The position numbers were made by a program, and so were the translations under genes. This document shows, piece by piece, positions 11,388 to 24,100 of a stretch of DNA of 64,000 bases (positions are counted from its first letter, which is position 1; every line of letters starts with the position of its first letter). Source of the stretch: Petunia secreta (lineage: Eukaryota > Streptophyta > Magnoliopsida > Solanales > Solanaceae). The notes under the pieces were generated by a model. It saw only the letters and a program-made list of their open reading frames with translations. It did not search any database and had not been told where the DNA came from. The stretch is from contig JARKIP010000048.1 of assembly GCA_029990175.1 (NCBI GenBank), positions 23,150,001-23,214,000 on the forward strand, given 5' to 3'.

Positions 11388-11719
11388 GAAGTTCTTAAGG
11401 GGGATGAACTGATACACATCTGAAAGTTAGTTACAAGTTTGGGGAGATTGACAATTTGGTCCACACAGTTTTAAATAGAAGTTATTACTTTTCATACATT
11501 AGTCCATCCAGTCTTTGTAATTTAGCACTATATTCCTAAAAGGTTGTTAGTCCTAGTCAGCATAGAAGTCACACTTTTGAAGTGGAGAAGAGGAGTATAT
11601 GTAGAGGAACATTGAATCATTTTGATTATCATGAATGAGAGTTATTATTATTATTCGTTAGCATTAGAATTAGCTTAAATTCTTCTTTCCTTTCTCTGTT
11701 TCTGTCCCAAATTGCATCA
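11388..11719 (+). repeat. PPT and 3' LTR of Reina-like element
   Basis: After the pol stop a purine-rich run (AAGGGGGATGAAC) leads to TGATACACATC at 11410, the expected LTR start. The LTR probably runs about 300 bp to a CA near 11716-11719. The 5' partner is outside the window, so the right edge and target duplication cannot be confirmed. Confidence 0.55.
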
Positions 11720-12940
11720 TGGTGCGCCGTTGCCGGTGAGGAGCTCAAGCGGCGACAGAGGCTTAACAACATTTTCGTTTGTCTGATCCTTTTGAGTGTA
11801 GGGGGAATCAGGAAAATTAAAAGGGAAATGGGCCGGATCAGTGGGAGTTGGGCTAGTTTGCAATTGTTTCAGATGGGCCAAATGGGGTAGCTAGATAAGG
11901 GAAAATTTCATAACTAACCAAATATATAACATGGCCCTACAGTTTAATAGATATATTTAATATATAACAAAGGCTAACCAAAAAGAGTCTAAAAAATAGG
12001 TTCATGCATATTAAAAACTATCTCAATTAACTTAATTCTCTCCTAATTTTAAGCACACAAACATATATTAGCTCTTTAATTAGAGATATGATGAATATAG
12101 TTTGATTGCTTTCCTTAAAAGAAGCAAAACATAAGGGTTTTTTTTTAACAGAAGATAAGAAAAATAAGGGGACTCCCAGCAGATACAAAATTCTTAATTT
12201 ACCTTATAAACGACGTTTACCACCTTAGATGCCACAATCTTCTTCCTCAACTTTAAGGAATTACAGAAAATTAAAGTTTCAGTTTTGAAGTTCTAGGTAA
12301 TTCATTTTTTGTATGTTTCTAATACTAGTAATATTTGTTCAATATCATTCTAATATTATATCTTTCAATATAAAGACAGTCATGGATCTCATAAAAGTTC
12401 TACTACAACAAGACAGAAAGTGGGTTGATGAATACAAATTCATCAATTACAATGTCGCTGATCTGCTATTAAATGCATATCGTTATTCTCCGATTTTTAT
12501 GGAGAAATCGCTAAGGGACTAAACCTGGTTGCACCAAATTAAAGCTCCACATGTGGAGCTTAAAAATAAACCAAGATATCACTCAATATCCACTTTGTAT
12601 CTCAACATGACAAATAATTGTTGATGGTGGGTCTAGCACGAGTGCATCCTTAATTTTTTCCTGAAGGTTTTGTGAAAATATGACAATATATATGATCATT
12701 ACTGGTAAAGATAAAGAATTTGCCCAGATAACAGTAGACGAAATTTGAGTTATAGACAACCTACTACAAGAGAAAATTGAAGACACCATGTTTTCAAAGA
12801 CAAATAAACACTAGTAAGATATGTATACAGTGTTGTAAAGGCAATTTACGGTTCTCTGTCATCCTGCTGCATATATACATAATACATATTACATGCATAT
12901 CGAAGCAAGTTTTAGCATTTACTTAATGTATAATATAACA
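11720..12940. other. AT-rich spacer, no gene seen
   Basis: No supported coding region or RNA gene. A short open frame at 12313-12522 ('MDLIKVLLQQDRKWVDEYK') is isolated and without recognisable domain. A GC-richer patch around 11730-11770 may be flanking unique DNA disrupted by the retrotransposon. Confidence 0.5.
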
Positions 12941-13165
12941 TGTACATTTTTTGGATACCAGTTTATATAACATGTATATTTTTTGATTTTTGAATACCAG
13001 TTTATATAATGTGCATATTTTTTTGATACCAGTTTATATAACGTGCATATTTTTTGGACACCAGTTTATATAAGGTGCATATTTTTTGGATACCATTTTA
13101 TGTAACGTGCATATTTTTTGAATACTAGTTTATATAACATGCATATTTTTTTGGTACCCATACGA
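12940..13165. repeat. About 33-bp AT-rich minisatellite
   Basis: Six to seven imperfect tandem units of the form CAGTTTATATAACGTGCAT followed by a T-run and GGATAC. Units vary by one or two bases in the T-run and at the CpG-containing TAACGTG step. Confidence 0.8.
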
Positions 13166-15057
13166 ACATATTTTTGGGAGGTATATATTTTTTGGTACAA
13201 GTCGGTTTATATATGCGTGTTTCTATTATTAATAAGTAGCAATATTCTGTATATGCCGAATAACAAATCTTGTAGTTGCAATAAGAAGTTAGTTCATGAA
13301 TTCAATGAATATCAAAGAGATGTGGAACACAAAAAAGCGTTATAATGAGCTATTTTCCCTAATTTTATGCATGATATTGGATATTAGTTACTTTCAGATT
13401 ATTGGATATTGGATTTATGCGTGATATTGGATATTGAATGTAGGACCCTTAGATTTAGGAGATAAATCACTCTGTAAATAATTAGTTACTTTCAAATTAA
13501 TTAGTAATAATAAATGCACTTAAACAAATAATCCCAAATTCCCACAAAAATAGGCACGTATAGGGGGCATTAATCAGTTTTTGAAAATGGCTAGAAAAAG
13601 TGATCTACATAAGTCTAAATGTCTATATACAATAAATTAGGAACAATGTATCTATTTTATGTTAAAGACACTTCCAAATATCTATACAATGTAAAAATTA
13701 CTAGATAATTCTCAATTTGTTTAGCATAATAGCCTGACCTTCTTTTCTACCCAATTGATTTCTGACACAGTACTAAGTAAACATAAAATACACATACACC
13801 ACAAATTAAGACACACCAACAAAATTAGAAAACTAATCACATGAAGAAAAGTATTTTTGATAATTTCTTTTTCTAGCATTTTCTCCTGGTTAATTGACTA
13901 AACTAGCTAAATAAAACAGTAAATTTGGCAAAATTCACATAACATTTAACACAACTATTTTACGTAATTTTTGGTATTTTGTGCAAAGTTAGGTGATTAC
14001 AGTACTTAAAAGAAATTTAAAACTGTTCCATTTTCTTATTGTGATGAAATACGACAATTGTGATTTCATCAATATATTTAATTTTTTGTAAGTAAATACA
14101 TGATTTTTTTGTTCTTTTCAATCTCGATTAAATTTGTAAAAAGATCATTCAAACTCATTTAATATAATACTTTTTACAACCGCGCATTGCACGGGTAAAT
14201 TCACCAGTTATCAAATAACATAAAGGCAGTGGCGGAACTATCTTGATAGAAGGGTGGTAAGGCGAACACCTTTACTAAAAAATTATACTTTGTAAATAGA
14301 TAAATTTTAATTAATTATGACTATATAATACATTTTGAACATCCTTGACACAATTGATGTCGCTAGTCTAATGGCGCAGGATGTTCAAATTATAGCTAAA
14401 CACCCTACGATTGGATTCTAACTTATACATTTTGAAATTTAAAAAAAAAAAGAAACTGCTTCTTTGAAGCTTAAACACGCTTAAGGAAATTCCTAGCTAG
14501 CATAATTACGTAACGGCATTCTAGATGAGTCTAAACTAGATTAATTAATAAAGAAATTTTTATTTAATCAGCATTATAATACAAACAGATTAGTTCTCCA
14601 AGTCACCCTTTGACTGACCTTCTGCATGTCCCGCGTTAATATCGCACAACCAAAGGCTCAACGAAGTTCAAAATTTTCCTTCTGCACACAATACTTGGAA
14701 TGGAAACACTGATTGATTATTGTATTAACTAATAGCATTTGAATATAAATGAAACCAAACATAACATATTAAAGACAAAAAGATTAACGTAGTAGATTAA
14801 AATTACTGTAGTTTAGAATTAAGACACTAAAGTGATTGAATATTGTGACACATGGTTCCTATACCACAGGTTTGTCTCATTTCATGTAACCTCTCATTAT
14901 TATTACATTGTTTCTGGTAAAATATCAATCTTTTTTTTTTTCCTTTTGGTTTCTATGATCAATGCTCTTCTTGTTCTTCATCTTTTTCAGTAAATATGAA
15001 GGACAACAAAGAGCTAATTATTTTGTATACATTTTGATATAAAAATATTTGGTGGGT
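13166..15057. other. Spacer upstream of the kinase gene
   Basis: AT-rich DNA without convincing genes. It holds a possible Helitron end near 14178, a segment starting about 14227 (AGTGGCGGAACTATC) that resembles common dispersed repeats of Solanaceae, and, from about 14900, the probable promoter and 5' UTR of the kinase. A TTTTTCAG at about 14990 could be the acceptor of a 5' UTR intron. Confidence 0.4.
14178..14213 (+). mobile_element. Possible Helitron 3' terminus, degenerate
   Basis: An imperfect GC-rich hairpin (ACCGCGC ATT GCACGGGT) is followed about ten bases later by CCAGTT, where an intact Helitron would read CTAGT. Hairpin plus CTRR is the Helitron 3' signature. The 5' end is not identified. 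Confidence 0.35.
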
Positions 15058-18000
15058 ATGGGCAATTGGGTCACCTGCTGTATTCGTAGGCGTCAGAAAG
15101 GTGTAGATGGACATAAAGGTGGAAGCTTAACATTTGGCAACTCTATAGGTATTATTCTTCATTCTTGATCGCATGCAGTTTCCAATCTATTCTTTATAAA
15201 TTCTAACTAAGATATAATGGGGTTTGATTTGTTTTCTTCTGGCTTGTATGATTGGTTTATTTTTATTTATAAAGACAAGTCATTTAGTATTGCAATAAAA
15301 TTGGTCCAAATAGATTGAAGATTCATATAGCTGACCTGCTACTTTCCACCAACATAAATGTTGGATAATTACCTGAGCAAGTTTTTTGCCTTTGCTTCTC
15401 TGGTTTTAAGTCATAATTATTGGCAAATCCACACTTTATGTGCATTTTAGCTAGTTTTAAGATGGTTGTCTTCTTTCTTTTTATTTGTTGACATATTATG
15501 GTATATACGATGTTAATATATAGGAGTATACGTATATACCATGAGTCATATGTGTGATTATGTTCTTGAAGTAGATGAAAATGCACCTTTGATATGACTT
15601 ATTTATGCAATAACTTAAGAAAATGCTAGGGACAACCAGCAACATATCCATGATTTACTGCAGAGTTTAATGCCCTGAATACCATTGGTTGAATTCAAGT
15701 TTTAAATTTTGGTAAAGGTGCAACCTTAAAAGACACTTTCTGCTAGTGGCTTTTGGGGTGAGCTTGAGATTCATGGAGCATGAAGCTACTCCAATTCTTT
15801 TTGCAAATTTTAATTACTTGTAGGCTCTAAAGAACTTGTCTTCAATAAGCGACTATATACTGTTCAAGATATATTAAACAATTTGTTATCAAGTTGCTTT
15901 TTAATCAAGCGGCAACACACTTTGTCAAGTGAAGACATATCATCCTTTAAACATTTGCATAATTGCTTGTTTATGCTTTGCATTGTATAATGCATAAATT
16001 TTTTGTACTATAAGATATAGTGGAATGAGGAACTAGTTATCGTTTCTGGCAAAATATGAGTTATGTCACTACTCGCTAGTAAGTGTAACTGCATACTTTG
16101 TTCTTGTTTCACCATATATGATTGAAACATCTGCGATGCTGACATGTTTTTTCACATACTTGTTTTTATCAGACTATGCATACTATTCAGGAGCCACAGA
16201 ACGTACCCACCGTAGCAGTCACCCTTTGCCTATTCCAGATCAGAATTCTACTACGAAAAAGAGAACAGGGATTGTACCAAGTCCAAGGTCCGAGAGTGAA
16301 ATATTATCATCTCCTTATCTAAGAGCTCTTTTGCTATCTGAACTTGCAAAGGCCACCAGCAATTTTCGTCATGATTGCCTTCTTGGTGAAGGAGGTTTTG
16401 GTTATGTTTATAAGGGATGGCTATCTGAGGAAAACCTTACTGCTGCAAGACCTGGATCAGGAATAGTAGTTGCAGTAAAGAAGCTCAAGCCTCGAGGTTT
16501 GCAGGGCCATAAAGAGTGGCTGGTGAGTTGTTTTGTTATGCATTGTTTGCTAATTAATTTTTTTTTTCTGTTCCCTCCACCCCGTTAAGTATGTTAATTG
16601 GTTTCTTCTTATAGTCAGAAGTGAATTATCTTGGGCAACTTCGTCATCCAAACTTGGTTAAGCTCATCGGATTCTGCTTGGAAGGTGAAAACCGGCTATT
16701 AGTATATGAGTTTATGCCTAGAGGGAGCTTGGAGAATCATTTGTTTAGAAGTAAGTCATCATTCTCAGTTTCTCTTTCAAGTACTTTAGGTTCAGTGTGA
16801 ATGACGTGCTTCGTAATCCCATCTGTATAGACTTATTTTGTTTCTCAAAGAGATAGTTGCATGATCAATATCAAAATTTTGTCCCAATCACTTTACTTAA
16901 AATGTAACCCATCCAAAATTGTTGGATTTGGATGGACAAGGGAATCGAGGCTTAGCTTGCCAACTCTTTGTACCTTTTAGTGGTACTTGACATTTTATGG
17001 ATGAAAGAAGATTTCTTTGAGAATTCAAGTCACTTGACCTGAAATTATTTGGTTTGCAGAGAGTGCATCAGTTCTTCCTTGGGCAATAAGGATGAAAGTT
17101 GCTATAGGTGCTGCTAGAGGACTTTCTTTTTTGCATGACGCAGAACCACAAGTTATATATCGTGATTTTAAAGCTTCTAACATCCTTTTAGACCCGGTAT
17201 GCTCAAGAATTATTTTTCTTTCGTGGGTTGAAATAGATTGCTATGATCCATCGACTGCTTTAGATTCTTTTTTTTTTTTGTGTGTGTGTGTGTGAGGGGG
17301 AGGGGGGTGTTTAACTGCGGCCAACATTGTCCGATGGATGGATTAATGATTGAAGTTCATTTTTTCTTCATCTAGGATTTTAATGCAAAACTTTCAGATT
17401 TTGGCTTGGCAAAATCTGGCCCAACTGGTGATCATTCTCATGTATCTACTCAAGTTATGGGCACTCAAGGATATACTGCTCCTGAATATCTTGCTACAGG
17501 TTAATTTATTTTCATACAACCATGCAAGTCAAGATTTCTTCTGGTGCAATTGCTTTATATGGTTAACTTACCGATCGAACTTCGGATCTTGTTCATCATA
17601 ATACAAAACTTGCCAATAAGGTGTTGATTCTTTCATCCAACATCATTCACCTATATGAAAGCATATAGTGATAACTTAGGTCAAGTTCAGGCTGGATTTT
17701 TGTGATTTTTTGCTTGGTTGTGTCACCAAGAGCATACCGTACCGAGAAAGAATACATAATTGGTTCTCTGGTATTAAACTTAGATAAAGGTTCTTTCACT
17801 CAATCTTTTGCTTCTTGTGGAATGTTCGTTATCTATAGTAGAAGTGTGTTTCATCTCCTCTAGTTGTTTATCAGTAAATGTGTTCGACTCCTTGAACTTA
17901 TAGTGACACTCTCGATGAAGATCAATCAAATAGGTTTGCATTTGTGTCCATTCACCGTAAATTATGGATAGTGTAACTTGTGCGATTCTAGTATAAGCTA

Positions 18001-18738
18001 TTTAGTTATAGTTCTGAGGAACAAATTGATGTTAGTATATACACTTCCATAGCAATGAGTAGAGTTGATCCCGGTTTCTCATTTTGCTTGTAATAACAAG
18101 TGTTTGGAACTTTTATGGGATTCTTACTTGTCTGTATGGTTTTAGTTACTCTCCCTGCAGCAAACATCATGTTGATTATAATCTTTGTATCCCCACTCCC
18201 CTAAGAAACCTTGGACGAGAAATAGCTAAACCTATACAAAAACTGCAACATCAGTGGCTGCTAATTTGACCATGTCTTTTTCTTTTTAGCAGGTAAATTA
18301 ACAGCCAAATGTGATGTTTATAGCTTTGGGGTTGTTTTACTTGAGCTGCTTACTGGTCGTCGTGTAATGGACAAAAAAAAGCCTGCTGCAGAACAAAATC
18401 TGATCGAATGGGCAAGGCCTTATTTACATGACAAGAAAAAGCTGTTCAGGATTATGGACACTAAGTTAGAAGGGCAATATCCTCGAAAAGCAGCTGCAAT
18501 AGCAGCCACTCTTGCATTACACTGTGTACATCCTGAAGCAAGGGGCAGACCAGATATGTCGTTTGTGTTGAGTGCTTTAGAACAACTCCCTTCTAAGTAT
18601 CCGTCTGGTCGTTCATTTGGAGACCGAAGAAAGGTGTCTAAATCTCGACAGAAATCTGAGTCTTCATTTCCAGGCAGTGTTAGGACAAAACATGCCTCTC
18701 GTGTTTCAGAAGGTACAAAATCCCCACCAGAACGATGA
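15058..18738 (+). CDS. Receptor-like cytoplasmic kinase, RLCK-VII (PBS1-like)
   Basis: Ser/Thr kinase of 421 aa, intact, six exons: 15058-15148, 16191-16522, 16615-16750, 17060-17196, 17376-17499, 18293-18738, all with GT-AG introns and matching phases. The start gives MGNWVTCC: Gly2 for N-myristoylation and Cys7/Cys8 for possible palmitoylation, typical of plasma-membrane RLCK-VII proteins. The kinase domain shows the glycine loop (GEGGFG, residues 96-101), catalytic Lys127, YRDFKASN with Asp222, DFG at 240-242 and GTQGYTAPEYLATG in the activation segment. The tail after about 370 is basic and Ser-rich. The family relays signals from cell-surface receptors in immunity and growth; this gene's specific role is not readable from sequence. 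The small membrane-targeting exon 1 is separated by a 1-kb intron. A (GT)n microsatellite lies in intron 4 (17281-17295). Confidence 0.92.
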
Positions 18739-19394
18739 AGGATAATTGTTAGCTTTAGATGCAATTGAGTTTTTTGGCCCATTGTCTTTTAACTGCTGTC
18801 ATTTTGTATCATACTTATCTCAAAGTAGCAATACGGAAATCATATTGTAGATAACTGTTACTATTGACTATACCATATGATTCAGCCAAAGTTGCAGGGG
18901 TACTTCTTGTAATACGCTGAGTTAGCTGAAAGTATAGGATACTGTTGTAAAAGACTTGCTAGTTTCATTCTGGACGTTGCAAATTCTATGTATTCCTTTT
19001 TTCATTAGCCTCTTTGAAGGGAACCTTGATTTCTATTGCAAACTACATGTTAGAAACAAAATGCTTGTTCTAACTCCCATCCCCTATGAGTATTAAAATT
19101 TTATGTGACTTTCTCAAAGTTAAAGGCAATGTGCATTTGAATTGTCAACCACTCGGGCTCCTCTATGTAGCAGTTCTTTATAAATCATCTAACACCAATA
19201 TTAAAGAAAAAATAGTTCTTGTATACATCTCCTATCAACTTTTGCTCTTCTTGTTATAATAATATAATTATGCCTCTTAAGTTGGAAAGAGAGAAGAACC
19301 AAAAATGTGTCTAATATTCATGCCATTTATATATGTCTGGTTTACAAGCTTTCATAGATGAATACTAAAATGCTTGTATTTGACAAAAAATAAA
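18739..19394. other. 3' flank of kinase gene
   Basis: Presumed 3' UTR and spacer; nothing else recognised. TSD copy AAAAATAAA of the next element lies at 19386-19394. Confidence 0.5.
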
Positions 19395-20265
19395 GAGATA
19401 ATGGTCAAAAACTCCCCTAAGCTATCACTTTTTTGTTAGTTTCATACTTAAACAATGGGTTGGTTACGTTACCTCCCTGAACTATCAATTTTCATATTCA
19501 AAACCCCATACAGTACCAAGTGAATGATTTCACTCTCTTTGTAGAGCAAACATATAATTAATTTTTTTAAGTAGTTGTTCTTATTTCTTATTTAGTACTT
19601 ATTTTTTTTTAAAAAAATTATTAATTTTTTCTTTTAATTTTCCGTCAAAATAAAGCTTTTTACCTTAGTTGGAAACCCATATTTTTAAAATAATAAATAT
19701 TAACCAACAATAGTAAACTTAATTATTATATAGAACTGAATTTACTCAACCATAATAAATTCAATTGAGAACTTGCGTATTAAAATATTAAAATAATACA
19801 GTGGATGTTAAGGATTATGTCTTTTTAATTAAAATAACTATTATTGACAAAATTTGGTTGTAAATTGCAACATAATTTATCATATTTAATTAATCAGTTA
19901 ATGGGTCTAAGGTTAATGGGTCTCAACTAGTTTATTGTTATTGGCAAAAAAAGTAGAGTTATGAAGAAGAAAATACTAATTAATTAGAAAAGAAGAAAGG
20001 AAAAAGATGATAATAATAATAAATAAGTAAAAGAATATTTAAATTTTAAAAATTGAATAGAACTGTCAGATGGATACTTTTTATTGGTCTACTTTATTTC
20101 GGCACACACAACAAAGAGAGTGAAGTCACTTTCTATGCCACTTGGCATTGCAGAGGGTTTTGAATATGAAAATTGATAGTTTAGGGAGTAACGTAACCAA
20201 CCCATAGTTGAAGTATTAAACTAACAAAAAAGTTATAGTTTAGAAGGGTTTTTGACCATTATCTC
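19395..20265. mobile_element. MULE-type MITE, 871 bp
   Basis: Terminal inverted repeats begin GAGATAATGGTCAAAAAC on both strands and extend well beyond 100 bp with small differences (for example GGGTTGGTTACGTTAC in both arms and CACTCTCTTTGT further in). The element is flanked by an identical 9-bp direct repeat AAAAATAAA (19386-19394 and 20266-20274). Nine-base duplications with long inverted repeats are the mark of Mutator-like elements. The centre is AT-rich and non-coding, so it would need a transposase supplied elsewhere. Confidence 0.88.
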
Positions 20266-20274
20266 AAAAATAAA

Positions 20275-20977
20275 TTCTATTGAGTTGAAAGATGAAAACA
20301 TTGTTGATATTAGATTGACCCTATGAGGCTTTTTGCAATGACTCGATATTAGATTCCTCAACTCGATTTTAGATTCCTTAATGACGGACGTGTTACTCAG
20401 TTTAGTAACACCAGAAGCTAAGTACTGCAATAGAAAATTCTTCAAAGCGGCTACCACTTTAAATGCAGCCAAGCTCAGCCTATGATGGCATTAGGTAAAA
20501 AGATAAACAACCAATCCCTTGCATCTACTATTATGCGTGATATGAAACTAACTACAAGAAAATGGAAATAACAAGAATGGAAAGATTAAAAAGCAAGACC
20601 AATTTTGATTAATAAGAATTAAAGAAATAGATAAGGAAAAATAAGCCTAATCATCTCTTAAGACAATTAACAAAGCAATATATGCTATTTGATCCTCAAA
20701 GTGGATCTAATCCAATTGCAAATCAAGGACTTAAATGTGCCTAAGCAAACAAGCTTAGCCAATAATATCACTATAATCAATGTCATCAAAATCTAACTCT
20801 AATCAATGAAAGGTAAGGACCTTATATAGTGGTTCCCAAAAATGGCAATGATGCCTTAATTGCCCTTGTAATGGGCCTACAATAGACCATCAGACTGAAA
20901 CAGCGCTATCGCGCTAGGACACGCGCGATCGCGTGTCTGGAGTAACCAGAGCTTCGCGATCGCGAAGACAATTGCCT
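20275..20977. other. Region 3' of CRM-like pol, probable LTR or 3' remnant
   Basis: No gene. The minus strand continues from the pol stop through GC-palindrome-rich DNA (20905-20970), then AT-rich DNA with a TATATAAG-like box near 20825. It may be the 3' LTR of the CRM-like element but I could not find a matching partner or TG/CA limits. Confidence 0.35.
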
Positions 20978-21130
20978 TTATCCATTTTCAGCTTCCTGCG
21001 CGATCGCATCTGAGGCCTCCTGATCGCGTTGTTCATCATTTCTTCCTTGAGCGATCGCGTTTGCTAACGCGCGATCGCGATGCTCAGCTTTTTGACCTTG
21101 CGCGATCGCGTCTGATGACTCGCGATCACG
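20905..21130. repeat. Cluster of GCGATCGC palindromes
   Basis: About six perfect GCGATCGC sites plus near-matches within 225 bp, each usually extended to CGCGATCGCG. Most lie inside the last 50 codons of the CRM-like pol frame, where each encodes Ala-Ile-Ala (peptides such as DAIAQ and NAIAQ). The cluster continues past the stop codon at 20978. Confidence 0.85.
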
Positions 21131-24100
21131 TAGAGTATTTCCTGGTTGTGAGCCAGTGAGCTTGCAAACAGGTCCTGAAGCCTCCAACACCTGCTCCAGC
21201 AGCTCCAGTTGTGCAACTGTGGCTTGCAACTGTTGCAACTCCCTTGCTTGGCTTCTCGTAAATGGCTTGCTCGCGCATCGGGTTGCATCATTCTCCCCTT
21301 CTTGAGAAAAATTCTTCCACGAATTCGCTTGTTTTTTGACTTTGAAGGGAGACAAATCGCACACGTTTAAAGTGTTGTGCACTTGGTAGTTGCTTGGAAA
21401 ATCAACCTTGTAGGCGTTGTCATTGAGGCGCTCAAGGATTTGAAATGGACCATCGCCTCTTGGCATCAACTTGCTCGCCCGCTTGTTGGGAAATCTATCC
21501 TTCCGGAAATGGACCCAAACCCAATCTCCCGGTTCGAAGACAATCTTCTTCCTTCCCTTGTTAGCCTTCTTGGCAACTTCTTGATTTTTCTTTTCGAGTT
21601 GCTTTCTCACTTGCTTGTGAAGTTGCTTCATCTCTTGAGCTCTCACCTTGACATCTAAGCTTAAAACAACATCTTGAGATAAAGGCGTGAGATCCAAGGG
21701 GTTAGAGGGTTAAAACCATATACAACCTCAAAAGGCGTCATGCAAGTAGAAGTATGCATGGTTCTATTATATGAAAATTCAATCAAAGGTCAGTGTTCTT
21801 CCCAAGAAGTAAGTTTCCCATTAACCAATGCTCTAAGCATAGCACCCAAGGTTCTATTGACAATCTCGGTTTGGCCATCGGTTTGGGGGTGCCAAGAAGT
21901 GGAGAATAACAATTTAGTGCCAAGCCTCCCCCATAGCTCTTTCCAAAAATGACTAAGGAATTTGGAATCCTTATCACTAACAATAGTTTTAGGAACCCTA
22001 TGCAATTTGAGCACATGTTCAACAAATAAATTGGCAACATGGGATGCATCATTAATCTTATGACATGGAATGAAATGTGCCATATTGGAAAATCTATCAA
22101 CTACCACAAAGATGCTATGTTTTCCCCTCTTGGTTCTAGGCAATCCAAGCACAAAGTCCATAGAAATGTCAAGCCAATGACCTAAGGAAATGGGGAGGGG
22201 TGAGTACAAACCATGTGGAAGTAGCTTTGACTTAGCTTGCTTACACTCCAAGCATTGACCACACACCCTTAAAACATCCACCTTCATCTTAGGCCAATAA
22301 AATTGCTCCTTAAGAATCTTCATGGTCTTGCCCACTCCAAAGTGCCCCATTAATCCCTCACTATGTGCCTCCCTCACTAGTAACTTCCTTCAAGATGAAC
22401 TAGGCACACACAACTTCCCATTTCTAAATACGAACCCTTCAAACTTATGGAACCTCCTTTTCTACACATCACCACTAGCTTCCTCCTCACCACACAATCG
22501 ATTGATCCTTCTCCCCCTTTCCTATAATTCACAATTAGCATATAGTTCCCCAAACTCCGGATCATTGGCATACATCTCGTTCATACTTTCAAAACCCATG
22601 ATCTTGGACCCCAAGACATTTAACAACACTTGTCTTCTTGATTGAAGCCCAAATTTCCTTGACAAGGTATCCGCCACCACATGTTCTTCTCCATTTTTGT
22701 AGTGGATGACATAAAGAAAGGTTTCAAAAAATTCCACCCATTTGGCATGTCTCACATTCAACTTCACTTGGGATTTGAGGTGTTTCAAAGATTGGTGGTC
22801 GGTTCTAATGACAAATTCTTTTGACCAAAGGTAATATTGCCAATGAGCCAATGCCCTCACCAAGGCATACAACTCTTTATCATAAGTGGAGTATTTAGTG
22901 GTTGCTTCCTTAAGTTTCACACTAAAATAGGCAATGGATTTTTGATCTTGCATCAACACGCCTACCATCCCTACCTCACTAGCATCACACTCAACTTCAA
23001 AGGTTTTATCAAAGTTTGGTAATTGACGGAGAGGTGTAGAGCTAAGCACTTCTTTCAATTTTATAAAAGCCTCTTCTTGCTCCTTCCCCACACAAATGCC
23101 TTATCCTTCCTTATCACTTCGGTCAATGGTGCGGCTATAGTGCTGAATCCCCTCACAAACCTCCTATAAAAGCTAGCCAACCCATAGAAACTTCACACAT
23201 CACCAATGCTTTTAGGAGTGGGCCAATCCCTAATGGCCTCCACTTTAGCCTCATCTACTTTCACACATTTGCACTCACCACAAAACCAAGGAACACAACT
23301 TTTTCAACACAAAAGGAGCACTTTTTCAAGTTGGCAAATAACTGGTCATTTCTCAAAACATCAAACACTTGTTTCAAATGATTAGCATGTTCATCAATGG
23401 ATTTGTTATAGACAAGGATGTCATCAAAGTAAACTACAACAAATTTCCGATGAAAGATTTAAGCACATGATTCATCAACCTCATGAAGGTTGAAGGAGCA
23501 TTGGACAAGCGAAAAGGCATGACAAGCCACTCATAAAGACCAAAGTTAGTCTTAAAGGCCGTCTTCCACTCATCACCTGGTTTCATCCGGATTTGGTGGT
23601 ATCCACTCCTCAAATCAATTTTAAAGAACACAGAAGAACCACACAACTCATCAAGCATATCATCTAATCTAAGGATAGGATGACGATACTTTACCGTTAT
23701 CTTGTTGATGGCTCAACAATCCACACACATGCACCAAGTCCCATCTTTCTTTGGTACTAGGATGATCAGGACCGCACATGGGCTCAAGCTTTCTTGCACA
23801 AGTCCTCTTCCAAGCAACTCCTCCACTTGGTTTTGGAGCTCTTTAGTGGCCTCCGGGTTGCTTCTATAAGCGGCCTTGTTGGGCAATTGAGAGCCCAGAA
23901 TAAGGTCAATTTGATGCTCAATGCCTCTTAGTGGTGGCAATCCACTAGGCAACTCCTCGGGAAAGATGTCTTCATAACTTTACAAAAGAGAAGAAATAGA
24001 ACTAGGCAAAGAAGGGGTTAGTTCGTTAGTAAGCAAAACATGGTCCTTGTGTAGGAGGAGAATCATGGGCATTCCCTCCTTCACATCATTTAAACACTCC

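Noticed and set aside
12313..12522. 69-codon open frame
   Set aside because: Isolated, AT-rich, no recognisable domain, no supporting splice context.
14227..14450. GTGGCGGAAC-containing segment as a SINE or MITE
   Set aside because: It resembles a common dispersed repeat but I found neither pol III boxes nor inverted ends, so no class is assigned.
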